Shown one piece after another: positions 22,101 to 30,677 of a stretch of 63,373 bases of DNA. Each line of letters starts with the position of its first letter. Positions within the stretch are counted from its first letter, which is position 1. Under the pieces are notes generated by a model. That model was given only the letters and a program-made list of their open reading frames with translations. It made no database searches and was not told where the DNA came from. This DNA is from Bacteroidales bacterium (lineage in GTDB: Bacteria; Bacteroidota; Bacteroidia; Bacteroidales; UBA932): assembly GCA_017400135.1 (NCBI GenBank), contig JAFPVJ010000010.1:1-63373 (forward strand), read 5' to 3'. A program made the position numbers and the translations under genes.

Positions 22101-22609
22101 TTGAATTCCTTGCGAAGGTAGCGGGCGGGGAGGCTGGTGCGTCCCTTTTCGTCCCGCACGATATCCTGCGGGTCGTCGATTCCGATCCACTGCGCGCCCC
22201 AGGATTCCGGGGAGAGACCGTTGACCCAGCTTGCGGGCTTGCCGGCCGTTCCCCTCCTGCCGTCCGTCCAGACGGTGACGTTCCACCAGTAACGGGTCCC
22301 TTCCGCCAGCTGCGGCCCCCCGTAGGGGATGTACAGGGATTCGCCGGACTTGATCCGGCCGCTGCTCCATACCAGGTTCCGGCCCCGTTTCAAGTCTTTC
22401 GGGGAGGCCGCCACGCTGATTTCGTAGGCGGTTTGCAAGACATTGGGGCGGCCGTCACTGATCTTCCAGCTGAAACTGGCCTCGGAGGGCGCTTCGCCGA
22501 TGGTGGTGCGCTGGCCTTCCACCTTCGTGGGGCTCGCCCAGGCGAAGGAAGTGCAAAGCAGCATCGCGCCGGCGAGCAGTGCGGATGCAAAGTGGGTCTT
22601 ACGGATCAT
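19196..22609 (-). CDS. Secreted alpha-L-rhamnosidase (GH78) fused to a phosphomannomutase-like HAD domain
   Basis: 1137 aa. A signal peptide (1-25, ending FAWA) is followed by the usual GH78 arrangement: beta-sandwich domains, then an (alpha/alpha)6 barrel with the family motif TDCPQRDERMGWLGDRG (general-acid Glu) and a C-terminal sandwich ending VGSGYWHV. Without a stop it continues into about 235 residues of HAD-IIB type: IAMDLDGTLTQ (nucleophile Asp), VDKKKRQAMFP, GGSTSFDFAP and FYGDDMTDGGND. These match eukaryotic-type phosphomannomutase/Cof phosphatases. A secreted glycosidase joined to a normally cytosolic phosphosugar domain is odd; recent stop-codon loss or a true bifunctional enzyme are both possible. 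Confidence 0.88.
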   Translation of the reverse strand: MIRKTHFASALLAGAMLLCTSFAWASPTKVEGQRTTIGEAPSEASFSWKISDGRPNVLQTAYEISVAASPKDLKRGRNLVWSSGRIKSGESLYIPYGGPQLAEGTRYWWNVTVWTDGRRGTAGKPASWVNGLSPESWGAQWIGIDDPQDIVRDEKGRTSLPARYLRKEFKAGRRIRSATLFVSGLGSSVCYLNGKPVSDDIFGPLPTWYPASAYYLTYDVTGLLRKGDNALGVALGNGRFMGMRSNRSFYFGVPRLLARLDIEYRDGTRESIVSDDSWAVTKDGPITKNNEFDGESYDARKELGAWTQSGYEQDGRWKAVDLLDAPGGVLRAQISPCLKVQDRLTPVKVWRADDGRVLLDMGQNMVGWLKVSLKGHEGQPVTMRFSEILQPEDSCALYLDNLRSALVTDEYVPASDAPFTWEPTFVYHGFRFAEISGLDYLPAVTDFEGKVFYDEMATTGSFECSDEILNAIHRNAYWGIRGNYRGMPTDCPQRDERMGWLGDRGTGCYGEAYLLDNEYVYNKWALDIEESMREDGCVCNVSPHYYNPYRGDVTWPAAFLYCVDMLYTHFGNAQAIRARYSAMKKWVEFIIRESMADGIVVKDQYGDWCMPPESPELIHAQDPERITPGPVLSTTVFYDLLGKMQDFARIAGHPEDAPIYAELATSLKEAYNARYFNAEGGFYANNTVTGNLLSLHLGLVPEGYEKAVFKSIVDQTEGKWDGHVSSGVLGIQHLMRTLTEYGRSDLAFRLASCDTYPSWGYMFRHGATTIWELWNGDTADPAMNSGNHVMLLGDLIIWYYESLAGIRPAAPGFKEIEMAPAFPAGLDWARTSYESPYGLISSAWEIENGRLEWDITVPANTTASVRVPLRFGARLEGALESVVDGQDRVFTVGSGYWHVTGVPRRLIAMDLDGTLTQHRTPMDSIHRVTLDRLGEKYELLMVGGGNATRIHRQMGEYPIEILGNYGMSHGKVVDGTWQIVDEVRVPTDTAFFLEKCQYFRDKYGYTKYYGDPVEFHPSGMVTFGLLGTAAPNEEKLVFDVDKKKRQAMFPEVCEVFKDYAVFIGGSTSFDFAPKEYNKYDAVVRFAAEKGYDLDEVLFYGDDMTDGGNDSHIRLGGLDYVWVHDYRDFPELAAPLLQ

Positions 22610-22627
22610 AGGTCAGGGAATGAAACG

Positions 22628-23500
22628 TTATTTCTTGCGCTGGAGGGAGATGATCTTCATGTCGAAGGGGAGGAAGCCGGCAGGGGCGTTGCCTTTGATG
22701 GTGTGCTTCTCGAAGTAGCAGAGCTCGTGGGTGTCGGCCGAGACGATCATCTTGTAGCAGACGGCGCCCTTTTTGGGGTTGGTCGGGGCGACGACATAGC
22801 TGACCATAGTGTTCTCGGCGCCTTCATTGAAGAGTTCGTCCGCATCGTCCTCGTCCATGACTACCATGCCGCAATCCTTCCAGGAGGGATCCTGTTTCAA
22901 GTTTTCGGCGAAATCGTCCTCGGAGAAAACGATATGCTGGCCGGTGTCGCGGAGCAACTTGCGGGAATAGGCGGACAAACCGCCGTAGCTGACGCGGTCG
23001 GAGGTCATCGCCTCGTTCATGAAGCGCTGGATGATGTCGATGAAGGCGGGCAGGAAGACGAATTCTCTTCCCGAAGGAGACTCGGCGGCCGCACAGGGAA
23101 TGGTGATGACGTCGAATCCGACTTTCTCCGGGTCCTCGTCCTTTTCGGCACCGCCCTTGAGGAGGGTTAGGGTGACGATACCGGGTTCAACTTCCTTTTT
23201 GGTCCTGGTGCTGGCCGGAATCAGGAAATAGTAATCCGGGCTGCCCTTGAGTCTTTCGTATTCGTCGAGGGTGCAGAACTCGTAGGGGGAGACCAGCCAG
23301 CGCCGCGCCATCTCTTCCTGAAGGGCGTCGTCAAACATCTCTCCGCCGCAGAGGACCACCTTGGTCGTCTTGGTCGTGAAATCGCTGAGCTTGACCTTGC
23401 GGGTCTGGATCTTCGCCTGTTTGGCCTGCCCGGAAACGGGGGCGGGAAGGATCAGAAACGCAGCCAGGGCCAGCGTAATCAGGGTGAATATCTTTTTCAT
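22628..23500 (-). CDS. Secreted protein of unknown function
   Basis: A 290-aa protein with a clear signal peptide (MKKIFTLITLALAAFLILPAPVSG). The mature part is mixed alpha/beta and charged, with an acidic patch (MDEDDADELFNEG) and a C-terminal beta-rich stretch; I recognise no catalytic motif or named domain. It lies 18 nt upstream of the GH78 fusion gene on the same strand, so it may be its operon partner. It is divergent from dnaX. Confidence 0.7.
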   Translation of the reverse strand: MKKIFTLITLALAAFLILPAPVSGQAKQAKIQTRKVKLSDFTTKTTKVVLCGGEMFDDALQEEMARRWLVSPYEFCTLDEYERLKGSPDYYFLIPASTRTKKEVEPGIVTLTLLKGGAEKDEDPEKVGFDVITIPCAAAESPSGREFVFLPAFIDIIQRFMNEAMTSDRVSYGGLSAYSRKLLRDTGQHIVFSEDDFAENLKQDPSWKDCGMVVMDEDDADELFNEGAENTMVSYVVAPTNPKKGAVCYKMIVSADTHELCYFEKHTIKGNAPAGFLPFDMKIISLQRKK

Positions 23501-23556
23501 ACAGTCGTCCGAGTTATCTCCACAAATTTACGAAATATTGATTACTTTTGCATATT
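23501..23556. promoter_or_regulatory. Divergent promoter region between secreted-protein gene and dnaX
   Basis: On the plus strand TACTTTTG (23543-23550) matches TAnnTTTG and ends 6 nt before the dnaX ATG, again a leaderless arrangement. On the minus strand TAAATTTG (23530-23523) sits 22 nt before the secreted-protein ATG. Neither has a good TTTG at the -33 spacing, so these calls are weaker than the dnaG promoter. Confidence 0.4.
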
Positions 23557-25515
23557 ATGTCAGATTACGTCGTATCAGCACGGAAATACAGGCCGGACTC
23601 CTTCGAGAGCCTGATCGGCCAGGATGTCATCGCCCGGACCCTCAAGAACTCCATCGCCCGCGGCCAGATCGCGCACGCCTATCTCTTCTGCGGTCCCCGG
23701 GGCGTCGGGAAGACCAGTACCGCCCGCATCTTCGCGAAGGCGATCAACTGCGCCCATCCGACCGCCGACTTCGAGCCCTGCGGGGAGTGCGAGTCCTGCG
23801 TCTCGTTCGCCGAAGGCCGCTCCTTCTGCATCCATGAGCTGGATGCCGCTTCCAACAACGGCGTCGACGACATCAAGGCCCTGCTGGAGCAGGTGCAGAT
23901 CCCTCCGCAGGTCGGCCGGTACAGCGTCTATATCATCGACGAGGTCCACATGCTGAGCACCTCGGCCTTCAACGCCTTCCTCAAGACCCTGGAAGAGCCC
24001 CCGGCACATGCGATCTTCATCCTGGCCACGACCGAGAAGCACAAGATCATCCCGACCATCCTGTCCCGCTGCCAGACCTACGACTTCAACCGCATCTCCG
24101 TCCCGGACATTGTCTCCAACCTTCGTGCCATCGCGCAGAAAGAGGGGGTGAAGATCGACGACGAGGCCTTGCACATCATCGCCAAGAAGGCCGACGGGGC
24201 GATGCGTGACGCGTTGACCATCTTCGACCAGACCGTGGCCTTCTGCGGCACGGACATCCGGTACGAGGACGTGATGCGCAACCTCAATGTCCTGGATTAC
24301 GAATACACCTTCAAACTGGTGGACGCCTTCATCGCGGGCGACTATCCGACGGCGCTGCTGACCTTCGACGAGATCTTGGCGAAGGGTTTCAACGCCCTGC
24401 ATTTCGTGCTGGCGCTGAGCGCGCATTTCCGTGACCTGCTGGTCAGCAAGACGGCGGGGCTGGACGCCCTGCTGGACCTGCCGGCTTCGCTCAAGGAGCG
24501 TTACCGCGCCCAGGCGCAGCAGTGCCCGCTGAAGTTCCTCTACGATGCATTGAACATCACGACGCAGTGCGAGGCGGGTTACAAGGCCAGCGTCAATCCG
24601 CGCCTGCATATCGAGTTTGCGCTGATGAAGCTCTGCTTCCTGAAGGGCATTCCGGCGGAGGCGCCTTCACCTGCAGTCAGGACAGGGGCTGAAGCCCCGG
24701 CTGCAGGGAAGAACCCTTCGGGGAATGCAGCTGTGACTGCAGCCTCTGCCCGGCCCGTCGAGGCTCCGGAGCCGGCGCCGGCTGTGCATCCAAAGGAAGA
24801 AACGGCCGCTCCCGTTCCTCTCGCCGCAGAGAAAACGGTGGAAAAGACCAAAACCGTGCAGCGAAAGGAAACAGAAGCCGATTCTGTTCCTCTCGACGTC
24901 ATCTCATTGGATGACCTGCTGGAGGTGGAACCGGCCTCCGCGCCGGCCGCAGCCGCTCCTGCTCCCGCGCTTAAACCGCAGCCCGCACCCGCTGCGGTAG
25001 TTCAGCCGGCTCCGGCCCTGGCCCCGATCGGGGATCCCGCTCCGAAACCCCGCCGCCGTGCGGCCGTCAACACCGGCCTTTCTCTCGCGGACATGGCCAA
25101 AGCAGAGTCCGGTCCCGTCTCCGGAGACGCAGACGCCGCTGCGCAGCCCGTCCCCGAGGATGAGGCGATCGTCAGCCGCTGGCCGGACCTGGTGGCTACG
25201 ACCCAGTCCCGTCCCCGCCTGGCCAATGCCCTGGCTAATGCCAAACTGGCCGTCGAGGCGAAGGAGGATGGAAAAACCCTGGTCTTCACGGTCACCAACG
25301 AGGCTCAGAAGAAGTGGATTGCGGAGAATCTCCTTCGCAAGCTGGAGGGGTCTTTCCAGCAGTTGCTGGGTAGCAACAAAGTCCGGCTCCGGGTGGAAGC
25401 GGCCGAATTTGTCGAAGTGGAGAAGATCTACCTTCCGAGCGAGCAGGCCAAGGATCTGATGAGCAAGAACGAAGAAGTGAAAAACCTGGTCATCGACCTG
25501 GAACTGGACGTCTAA
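23557..25515 (+). CDS. dnaX: DNA polymerase III subunit gamma/tau
   Basis: Clamp-loader ATPase. I use the ATG opening MSDYVVSARKYRP; a TTG three codons upstream lies inside the probable -7 box. AAA+ motifs are GPRGVGKTS (Walker A), the zinc cysteines of CGECESC, IIDEVHMLS (Walker B), TTEKHK and ILSRCQTYDF (SRC arginine finger). A Pro/Ala/Glu-rich linker (about residues 370-530) leads to a tau-type C-terminal domain. I see no A-run slippery site that would make a gamma form. lptB follows 12 nt downstream. Confidence 0.95.
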   Translation: MSDYVVSARKYRPDSFESLIGQDVIARTLKNSIARGQIAHAYLFCGPRGVGKTSTARIFAKAINCAHPTADFEPCGECESCVSFAEGRSFCIHELDAASNNGVDDIKALLEQVQIPPQVGRYSVYIIDEVHMLSTSAFNAFLKTLEEPPAHAIFILATTEKHKIIPTILSRCQTYDFNRISVPDIVSNLRAIAQKEGVKIDDEALHIIAKKADGAMRDALTIFDQTVAFCGTDIRYEDVMRNLNVLDYEYTFKLVDAFIAGDYPTALLTFDEILAKGFNALHFVLALSAHFRDLLVSKTAGLDALLDLPASLKERYRAQAQQCPLKFLYDALNITTQCEAGYKASVNPRLHIEFALMKLCFLKGIPAEAPSPAVRTGAEAPAAGKNPSGNAAVTAASARPVEAPEPAPAVHPKEETAAPVPLAAEKTVEKTKTVQRKETEADSVPLDVISLDDLLEVEPASAPAAAAPAPALKPQPAPAAVVQPAPALAPIGDPAPKPRRRAAVNTGLSLADMAKAESGPVSGDADAAAQPVPEDEAIVSRWPDLVATTQSRPRLANALANAKLAVEAKEDGKTLVFTVTNEAQKKWIAENLLRKLEGSFQQLLGSNKVRLRVEAAEFVEVEKIYLPSEQAKDLMSKNEEVKNLVIDLELDV

Positions 25516-25527
25516 ACGAGAAAGCGT

Positions 25528-26340
25528 ATGAAACTGCATTGCGAGAACCTGGTTAAGAAATACGGCATCCGCACGGTCGTGAAAGGCGTGTCGATGGAAG
25601 TGGAGCAGGGCGAGATCGTCGGTTTCCTCGGCCCGAACGGCGCCGGCAAGACCACGAGTTTCTACATGATTACGGGACAGATCGTCCCCAACAACGGCCG
25701 CATCTTCCTCGACGACGAGGAAATTACGGGCCTGCCGATGTACAAGCGCGCCCAGAAGGGCCTGGGCTATCTCCCGCAGGAGGCTTCCGTATTCCGGAAG
25801 ATGTCCGTGGAGGACAACATCCTTTCCGTGATGGAAATGTCCAAGATGACCAAGCCGGAGCGACTCGAGCGCCTGGAGCAGCTGATCGACGAGTTCAACC
25901 TGTCCAAGGTCCGAAAGAGCAAGGGCATCCAGCTCTCCGGCGGTGAGCGGCGCCGCTGCGAGATCGCTCGCGCCCTCGCGATCAATCCCAAGTTCATCCT
26001 GCTGGACGAGCCTTTCGCCGGCGTCGACCCGATCGCCGTGGAGGACATCCAGTACATCATCGCGACCCTCAAGTACAAGAACATCGGAATCATCATCACC
26101 GACCACAACGTCGGCGAGACCCTTGCCATCTGTGACCGTGCTTACCTGCTTTACGAAGGTACCATCCTTCAGGAAGGCACGCCTGAGGCCCTTGCCGCGG
26201 ACGAGGATGTCCGCACCAAGTACCTCGGATCGGGGTTTGTGCTGAAGAAGTCCGTGGCCGCCGAACGCGCCCGGGCCGGTTTCATTGCGTCACAAAGTCT
26301 CGCACATTCTGAGCCGACACCGTCGGATCTCCCAGAATAA
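25528..26340 (+). CDS. lptB: LPS export ABC transporter ATP-binding protein LptB
   Basis: Cytoplasmic ATPase that powers lipopolysaccharide extraction by LptFG. Walker A is GPNGAGKTT, the Q-loop [10 protein letters not shown] is the LptB signature, followed by LSGGERRR, Walker [14 protein letters not shown] and switch histidine TDHNVGETL. At 270 aa it is about 25 residues longer than typical LptB; the Ser/Ala-rich tail reads through the 3' end of the convergent response-regulator gene, so the last 59 bp are shared antisense. Confidence 0.95.
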   Translation: MKLHCENLVKKYGIRTVVKGVSMEVEQGEIVGFLGPNGAGKTTSFYMITGQIVPNNGRIFLDDEEITGLPMYKRAQKGLGYLPQEASVFRKMSVEDNILSVMEMSKMTKPERLERLEQLIDEFNLSKVRKSKGIQLSGGERRRCEIARALAINPKFILLDEPFAGVDPIAVEDIQYIIATLKYKNIGIIITDHNVGETLAICDRAYLLYEGTILQEGTPEALAADEDVRTKYLGSGFVLKKSVAAERARAGFIASQSLAHSEPTPSDLPE

Positions 26341-27433
26341 GCAGCCGCTCCACGACGTTCTTGAGCTCTCGGATGTTTCCGGGCCACTTTTTCTCCTGAA
26401 GCAGAGCAACCGCTTCGGGGGAAAATTTTTTTTCGGGCATGCCGCTTTCCGTACTGATCTGCTTGACGAAATAGTCGATCAGCAGAGGAATGTCGTCGGT
26501 GCGCTCCTCCAGGGAAGGGACCCTGATGATGATGACACTGAGACGGTGGTAAAGGTCCTCGCGGAAACGCTTGGCTTCAATCTCCGCCCGCAGGTCCTTA
26601 TTGGTCGCGGCGACCACGCGCACGTTGACTTCGATGTCCTTGTCGCTGCCCACGCGGGAGAGCTTCTTTTCCTGCAGGACGCGTAGCACCTTGGCTTGGG
26701 CGGCCAGGGACATGTCGCCGATCTCGTCCAAGAAAAGGGTGCCGCCGTCGGCCTGCTCGAACTTGCCCTTATGCTGCTTGATCGCAGAAGTGAATGACCC
26801 TTTTTCGTGGCCGAAGAGTTCGCTCTCGATGAGTTCGGAAGGGATGGCCGCACAGTTGACCTCGATGTAGGGCATGGCGCTGCGGGTACTCTGCTCGTGC
26901 AGGCTCCGGGCCACCAGTTCCTTGCCGGAACCGTTGGGCCCCATGATGAGGACGCGGGCGTCGGTCGCGGCGACCTTGGCGATCATGTCCTGGATGTTCC
27001 GGATAGCTTCCGATTCGCCGACCATCTTCTGTCCGTAAACCTTTTTCTTCAGGATGCGGGTCTCCTTGACGAGGGAGACTTTCTCCGTGGCGTTCTTGAT
27101 CGTGATCAGGATGCGGTTGAGGTCCAGCGGCTTCTGAATGAAATCGAAGGCCCCCTTCTTGATGCATTCCACGGCCGTATCGATGTCTCCGTGGCCGGAG
27201 ATCATCACCACGGCGCTGTCCAGGCCGGCCTCCATCACCTTGCCCAGGAATTCGATGCCGTCCATGTTGGGCATCTTGATGTCGCAGAAAATGATGTTAT
27301 AGCGCTCCCGTTCCGCCAGGGCGAAGCCTGCGGCTCCGTCTTCGGCGGTATCCACCTCGTACCCTTCGTCGGTAAGGATTTCCTTCAGGGAATTTCGAAT
27401 CGCGCGTTCGTCGTCGACTACCAGTATCTTCAT
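26282..27433 (-). CDS. NtrC-family response regulator lacking a DNA-binding domain
   Basis: 383 aa from the ATG of MKILVVDDE. The receiver domain (1-120) has the acidic pair DDE and phosphoacceptor Asp in FCDIKMPN, with the conserved Lys in IQKPLD. The AAA+ sigma-54-activator domain (about 140-370) has Walker A GPNGSGKE and Walker [11 protein letters not shown]. Two oddities: the sigma-54-contacting GAFTGA loop reads GSFTSA, and the protein ends at VRDFVTQ without the Fis-type helix-turn-helix that NtrC proteins carry. It may work from solution or no longer activate sigma-54 in the normal way. No histidine kinase gene is adjacent. Confidence 0.92.
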   Translation of the reverse strand: MKILVVDDERAIRNSLKEILTDEGYEVDTAEDGAAGFALAERERYNIIFCDIKMPNMDGIEFLGKVMEAGLDSAVVMISGHGDIDTAVECIKKGAFDFIQKPLDLNRILITIKNATEKVSLVKETRILKKKVYGQKMVGESEAIRNIQDMIAKVAATDARVLIMGPNGSGKELVARSLHEQSTRSAMPYIEVNCAAIPSELIESELFGHEKGSFTSAIKQHKGKFEQADGGTLFLDEIGDMSLAAQAKVLRVLQEKKLSRVGSDKDIEVNVRVVAATNKDLRAEIEAKRFREDLYHRLSVIIIRVPSLEERTDDIPLLIDYFVKQISTESGMPEKKFSPEAVALLQEKKWPGNIRELKNVVERLLILGDPTVSAQNVRDFVTQ

Positions 27434-27440
27434 AATAGAA

Positions 27441-27472
27441 CAAAGGTACTTCTTCTTCGGGAGAAAAGCAAA
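27441..27472 (-). promoter_or_regulatory. Promoter of the response-regulator gene
   Basis: Reading the minus strand, TTTG (27472-27469), a 20-nt spacer and TACCTTTG (27448-27441) fit the Bacteroidetes promoter exactly. The -7 box ends 7 nt before the ATG at 27433, implying a leaderless transcript and supporting the choice of this start over longer alternatives. The 190-bp divergent gap to the peptidase gene otherwise holds only a weak TAACTTTA box (27584-27591) on the plus strand. Confidence 0.65.
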
Positions 27473-27623
27473 AGGGGCCATCCCCACTCCGGCAGACGCT
27501 TTTTATTGCGCTGGCGTGTCTGGCAGGCGGCGGGTGGGAAGACCTGCGTTGATGCATATCGATGAAAATTGAAAAATATTCCGTAACTTTACCCACCACA
27601 GAATGAACTAATACTGAAGCGAT

Positions 27624-28382
27624 ATGAAGAAATTCTTACTCATCCTGGCTTCTGCGGCGATGCTTTGCAGCTGCAGCCTGCTATCCAATGTCAATTGGAA
27701 TACCGATGCCCTGGCCTCGGCTGCCGGCAAGGCGGCGGTGGCCGCGTCCATCACCGACGACCAGATCATTGAGCTGTGCCGCCAGAGCGTAGCCCAGCTG
27801 GATGCGCAGAACGTGATTGAGACGGGCAAGTACCACCAGCGCCTGATGAACGTGGTCAAGGGGATCAACATCCAGGGCCTGACGCTCAACTACAAAGTCT
27901 ACAAGAAGGACGAGATCAATGCTTTCGCCTGCGGCGACGGCTCCGTGCGTGTCTATACCGGCCTGATGGACATCATGACGGACGACGAGTTGCTCGGCGT
28001 CATCGGGCATGAGATCGGCCATGTCGTGCACAAGGACTCGAAGAAGGCGATGAAGAAAGCCTATATGAACTCCGCGCTGCGGGATGCCGTCGCTTCGGCC
28101 GGCTCGCTGGGCGCCGTGACCTCCGGGCTGCTCGGAGACCTGGGTGAAGCCTATCTCAATTCCCAGTTCTCCCAGAAGCAGGAGCTCGCCGCCGATGATT
28201 TCGGTTTTGACGTGACGGTAGCGTGTGGCCGCAATCCCTACAGCATGGCCAACGCCCTGGGCAAACTCTCCAAGCTTTCCAAGGATGACCGGAATAAGTT
28301 GGAGATGATGTTCTCTTCCCACCCGGACAGCGCGCTCCGCACCCAGCGCATGCAGGAAAAAGCCGCCTCTTACAAGAAATAG
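27624..28382 (+). CDS. M48-family metallopeptidase lipoprotein
   Basis: 252 aa. Lipoprotein signal with lipobox LCSC (Cys17). The zinc-binding HEIGHVVH (HExxH) lies about residue 130, and the downstream third ligand is in QELAADDFGFD. This is the M48B (Oma1/LoiP/BepA-like) arrangement, active in the periplasm in envelope-protein quality control. The C-terminal HPDSALRTQRMQ matches the 'THPxxxxRI' end of the family. It precedes cmk by 3 nt. Confidence 0.9.
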   Translation: MKKFLLILASAAMLCSCSLLSNVNWNTDALASAAGKAAVAASITDDQIIELCRQSVAQLDAQNVIETGKYHQRLMNVVKGINIQGLTLNYKVYKKDEINAFACGDGSVRVYTGLMDIMTDDELLGVIGHEIGHVVHKDSKKAMKKAYMNSALRDAVASAGSLGAVTSGLLGDLGEAYLNSQFSQKQELAADDFGFDVTVACGRNPYSMANALGKLSKLSKDDRNKLEMMFSSHPDSALRTQRMQEKAASYKK

Positions 28383-28385
28383 CCT

Positions 28386-29084
28386 ATGCAGGTACCGGAT
28401 ATCATCATTGCCATCGACGGCTATTCGTCGACCGGAAAAAGCACCCTGGCCAAGTTGCTGGCCAAAGAGTTTTCCTTCCTGTATCTGGACAGCGGCGCCC
28501 TTTACCGGGGCGTGACGCTGTTTGCGCAGGAGCGGGGCTATATCTCCGAAGAGGGAGTCATTGACGAAGAAGCGCTGCGGGCCGCCCTGCCGGAGCTGGA
28601 CCTGCATTTCGAGTACACACCCGAGGGCAGCAAGACCTTCATCGGCGACCGATGTGTCGAAGGGGAGATCCGTACGCTGAAGGTTTCGGGCCAGGTGAGT
28701 CCGATCTCGGCCATCCCTTTCGTCCGCAATTTCGTGGATGAGAAGCTGCACCAGGCCGGCGCCGCCCGCCGCGTGGTGATGGACGGCCGCGACATCGGCA
28801 CGACCGTGTTCCCGGATGCGGAGCTGAAGATTTTCATGACCGCATCGACCGAGGTCCGGACCCAGCGCCGCTACGACGAGATGGTGGCCAAGGGAGAGAC
28901 GCCCGACTGGGAGGAGGTCAAGGCCAACCTGCTGGAGCGGGACTACATCGATTCCCACCGGGAAGTTTCTCCGCTGGCGCGGGCCGATGACGCTTTCGTC
29001 ATGGACAATTCCGACATGACCCTCAAGGAAGAGGTGGTCTGGACCGAAGGCCTGATCCACGGCCGTTTCGGCATTCTCGATTGA
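28386..29084 (+). CDS. cmk: Cytidylate kinase
   Basis: Phosphorylates CMP/dCMP to the diphosphates. P-loop IDGYSSTGKSTLAK at the N-terminus, DSGALYRG (NMP-binding), and the VMDGRDIGTTVFPDAELKIFMTAS block are diagnostic. 232 aa is normal. The stop codon overlaps the ATG of ispH (TGATG), so the two are translationally coupled. Confidence 0.96.
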   Translation: MQVPDIIIAIDGYSSTGKSTLAKLLAKEFSFLYLDSGALYRGVTLFAQERGYISEEGVIDEEALRAALPELDLHFEYTPEGSKTFIGDRCVEGEIRTLKVSGQVSPISAIPFVRNFVDEKLHQAGAARRVVMDGRDIGTTVFPDAELKIFMTASTEVRTQRRYDEMVAKGETPDWEEVKANLLERDYIDSHREVSPLARADDAFVMDNSDMTLKEEVVWTEGLIHGRFGILD

Positions 29085-29989
29085 TGGCCCTTACTGTCGA
29101 AATAGACCCGCATTCCGGTTTTTGCGGGGGAGTGATCCGTGCCATCGGCAGCGCGGAGCGTTTCCTGTCGGAGCATCCCGGCAGGCCGCTGCATTCCCTG
29201 GGGGCGATCGTCCACAATGAGGAAGAATTGGAGCGGCTTTCCCGTCAGGGACTCGTCACCGTCTCCAAGGAGGATTTACCGGGTCTGGCCGCTGCAGGAC
29301 TCACCTCGCTGCTGATTCGAGCCCACGGCGAACCGCCGGAGACCTACCGGCTTGCTTCCAATCTGGGCTTTGAGGTCGTCGACTGCACCTGCCCGGTGGT
29401 ACTCAAGCTTCAGAAGGACATACGGGCGGCATACGAGCGTCTTCAGGCCACCGGTGGAGGCCGGGTCGTGATCTTCGGCCGTATCGGCCATGCGGAGGTG
29501 CTGGGCCTGGTGGGCCAGGTCGGCGGGGATGCCGTCGTCGTCGAGGATGCTCAGATGCTGCGTGCCTTCCTCTCCGACGGGACGATACGCAGGGATGCCC
29601 GGATCGAATTGTTTTCGCAGACGACCAAGAGTCCGGAAGAATATGCGGAGATCGCCGGGATCCTGTCGGCGTTCCTGGCCGATCCCTCGGGTCTCACCGT
29701 CCATGACACTATCTGCCAGCAGGTGGCCCGGCGCCACAGCAAACTCTCCGAATTCGCCCTCTCCCACGACGTGGTGATCTTTGTCTCCGGGACGACCAGT
29801 TCCAATGGGCAGGTGCTTTTCGGGCTTTGCAAGTCCTTGAACATAAGGACTTTCCATATCAGCTCCGAAGCGGACCTCCGGAAGGAATGGTTCCGTCCCG
29901 ACGACAGGGTCGGCGTTTGCGGAGCCACTTCCACGCCGAAATGGCTGCTCGAACGGGTGGCTTCCCATATCGCCGGTCTGTCCCTCTAA
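29084..29989 (+). CDS. ispH: 4-hydroxy-3-methylbut-2-enyl diphosphate reductase
   Basis: Last step of the MEP isoprenoid pathway, a 4Fe-4S enzyme in the cytosol. The three cluster cysteines are in FCGGVIRA, DCTCPVV and CGATSTPKW; the substrate-binding motifs AIVHNEE and RAHGEPPE and the TTSSNGQ stretch are present. A TTG one codon upstream overlaps the cmk stop; the ATG at 29084 is the better start. 301 aa is the usual length. Confidence 0.95.
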   Translation: MALTVEIDPHSGFCGGVIRAIGSAERFLSEHPGRPLHSLGAIVHNEEELERLSRQGLVTVSKEDLPGLAAAGLTSLLIRAHGEPPETYRLASNLGFEVVDCTCPVVLKLQKDIRAAYERLQATGGGRVVIFGRIGHAEVLGLVGQVGGDAVVVEDAQMLRAFLSDGTIRRDARIELFSQTTKSPEEYAEIAGILSAFLADPSGLTVHDTICQQVARRHSKLSEFALSHDVVIFVSGTTSSNGQVLFGLCKSLNIRTFHISSEADLRKEWFRPDDRVGVCGATSTPKWLLERVASHIAGLSL

Positions 29990-29999
29990 CGTTCCGCCC

Positions 30000-30677
30000 A
30001 TGCAGACCAGTATCCTCGACCTTGTCATCATCGCCGTCTATCTTATCGGCATCACCCTCTTCGGCTGCTCGTTCTATTTCAAGAAAGGCGGCAAGGATGC
30101 GCGGACGTTCACGACGGGCGGAGGGCATATTCCGAACTGGGCGATCGCCTTGTCGATCTTCGCCACGCAGGTGAGCAGCATCTCTTTCCTCGCCCTGCCG
30201 GCCAAGGCCTATCTGACCAACTGGAACTGTTTCGTCCTGACCCTGACCATCCCCATTGCGGCCTTCGTGGCCGCGAAATGGTTCGTTCCCTTTTACCGCA
30301 AATCCACCTCGGTCAGTGCTTACACCTTCCTGGAAGAGCGTTTCGGATCCTGGGCGCGCATCTATGCCAGTTTATGCTTCCTGGTGATGCAGACGGCCCG
30401 CAGCGGCGTCATCCTTTTCCTGCTGGCCCTTACGCTCAAGTCCGCGCTGGGCTTTTCCTGCTTCTGGATCATCGTGGTGACGGGTATCGTAACGATGCTT
30501 TATTCGATGCTGGGCGGCTTCAAGGCTGTCATCTGGGCCGACGCCATCCAGTCGCTGATCCTGTTGCTGGGGACTCTGGCGGTCATCATCAGCCTGTGCT
30601 GCAACATTCCCGGCGGACTGGGTCACGGTTTCCAGCTGGCCTGGGATGCGGGCAAGTTCAGCCTGGGCTCTTTATAG
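30000..30677 (+). pseudogene. Sodium:solute symporter (SSS family), 5' fragment interrupted by the prophage
   Basis: The first 225 residues of an SSS transporter: transmembrane helices start at VIIAVYLIGITLFG, followed by WAIALSIFATQVSSISFLALPAKAY and MLGGFKAVIWADAIQS, which is the Na+/solute-site region. Family members have about 500 residues; here the frame reaches a TAG within the first bases of phage sequence. The remainder should lie beyond the right prophage end. The gene starts 11 nt after ispH. Confidence 0.85.

Noticed and set aside
20246-23170. A 974-codon plus-strand open frame opposite the GH78 fusion and the secreted-protein gene
   Set aside because: Antisense shadow; the minus-strand genes have signal peptides and catalytic motifs, while this frame has none.
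26282-26340. lptB stop lost by mutation
   Set aside because: The 59-bp convergent overlap makes the LptB tail longer than usual, but both frames are intact and such overlaps are common between convergent genes.
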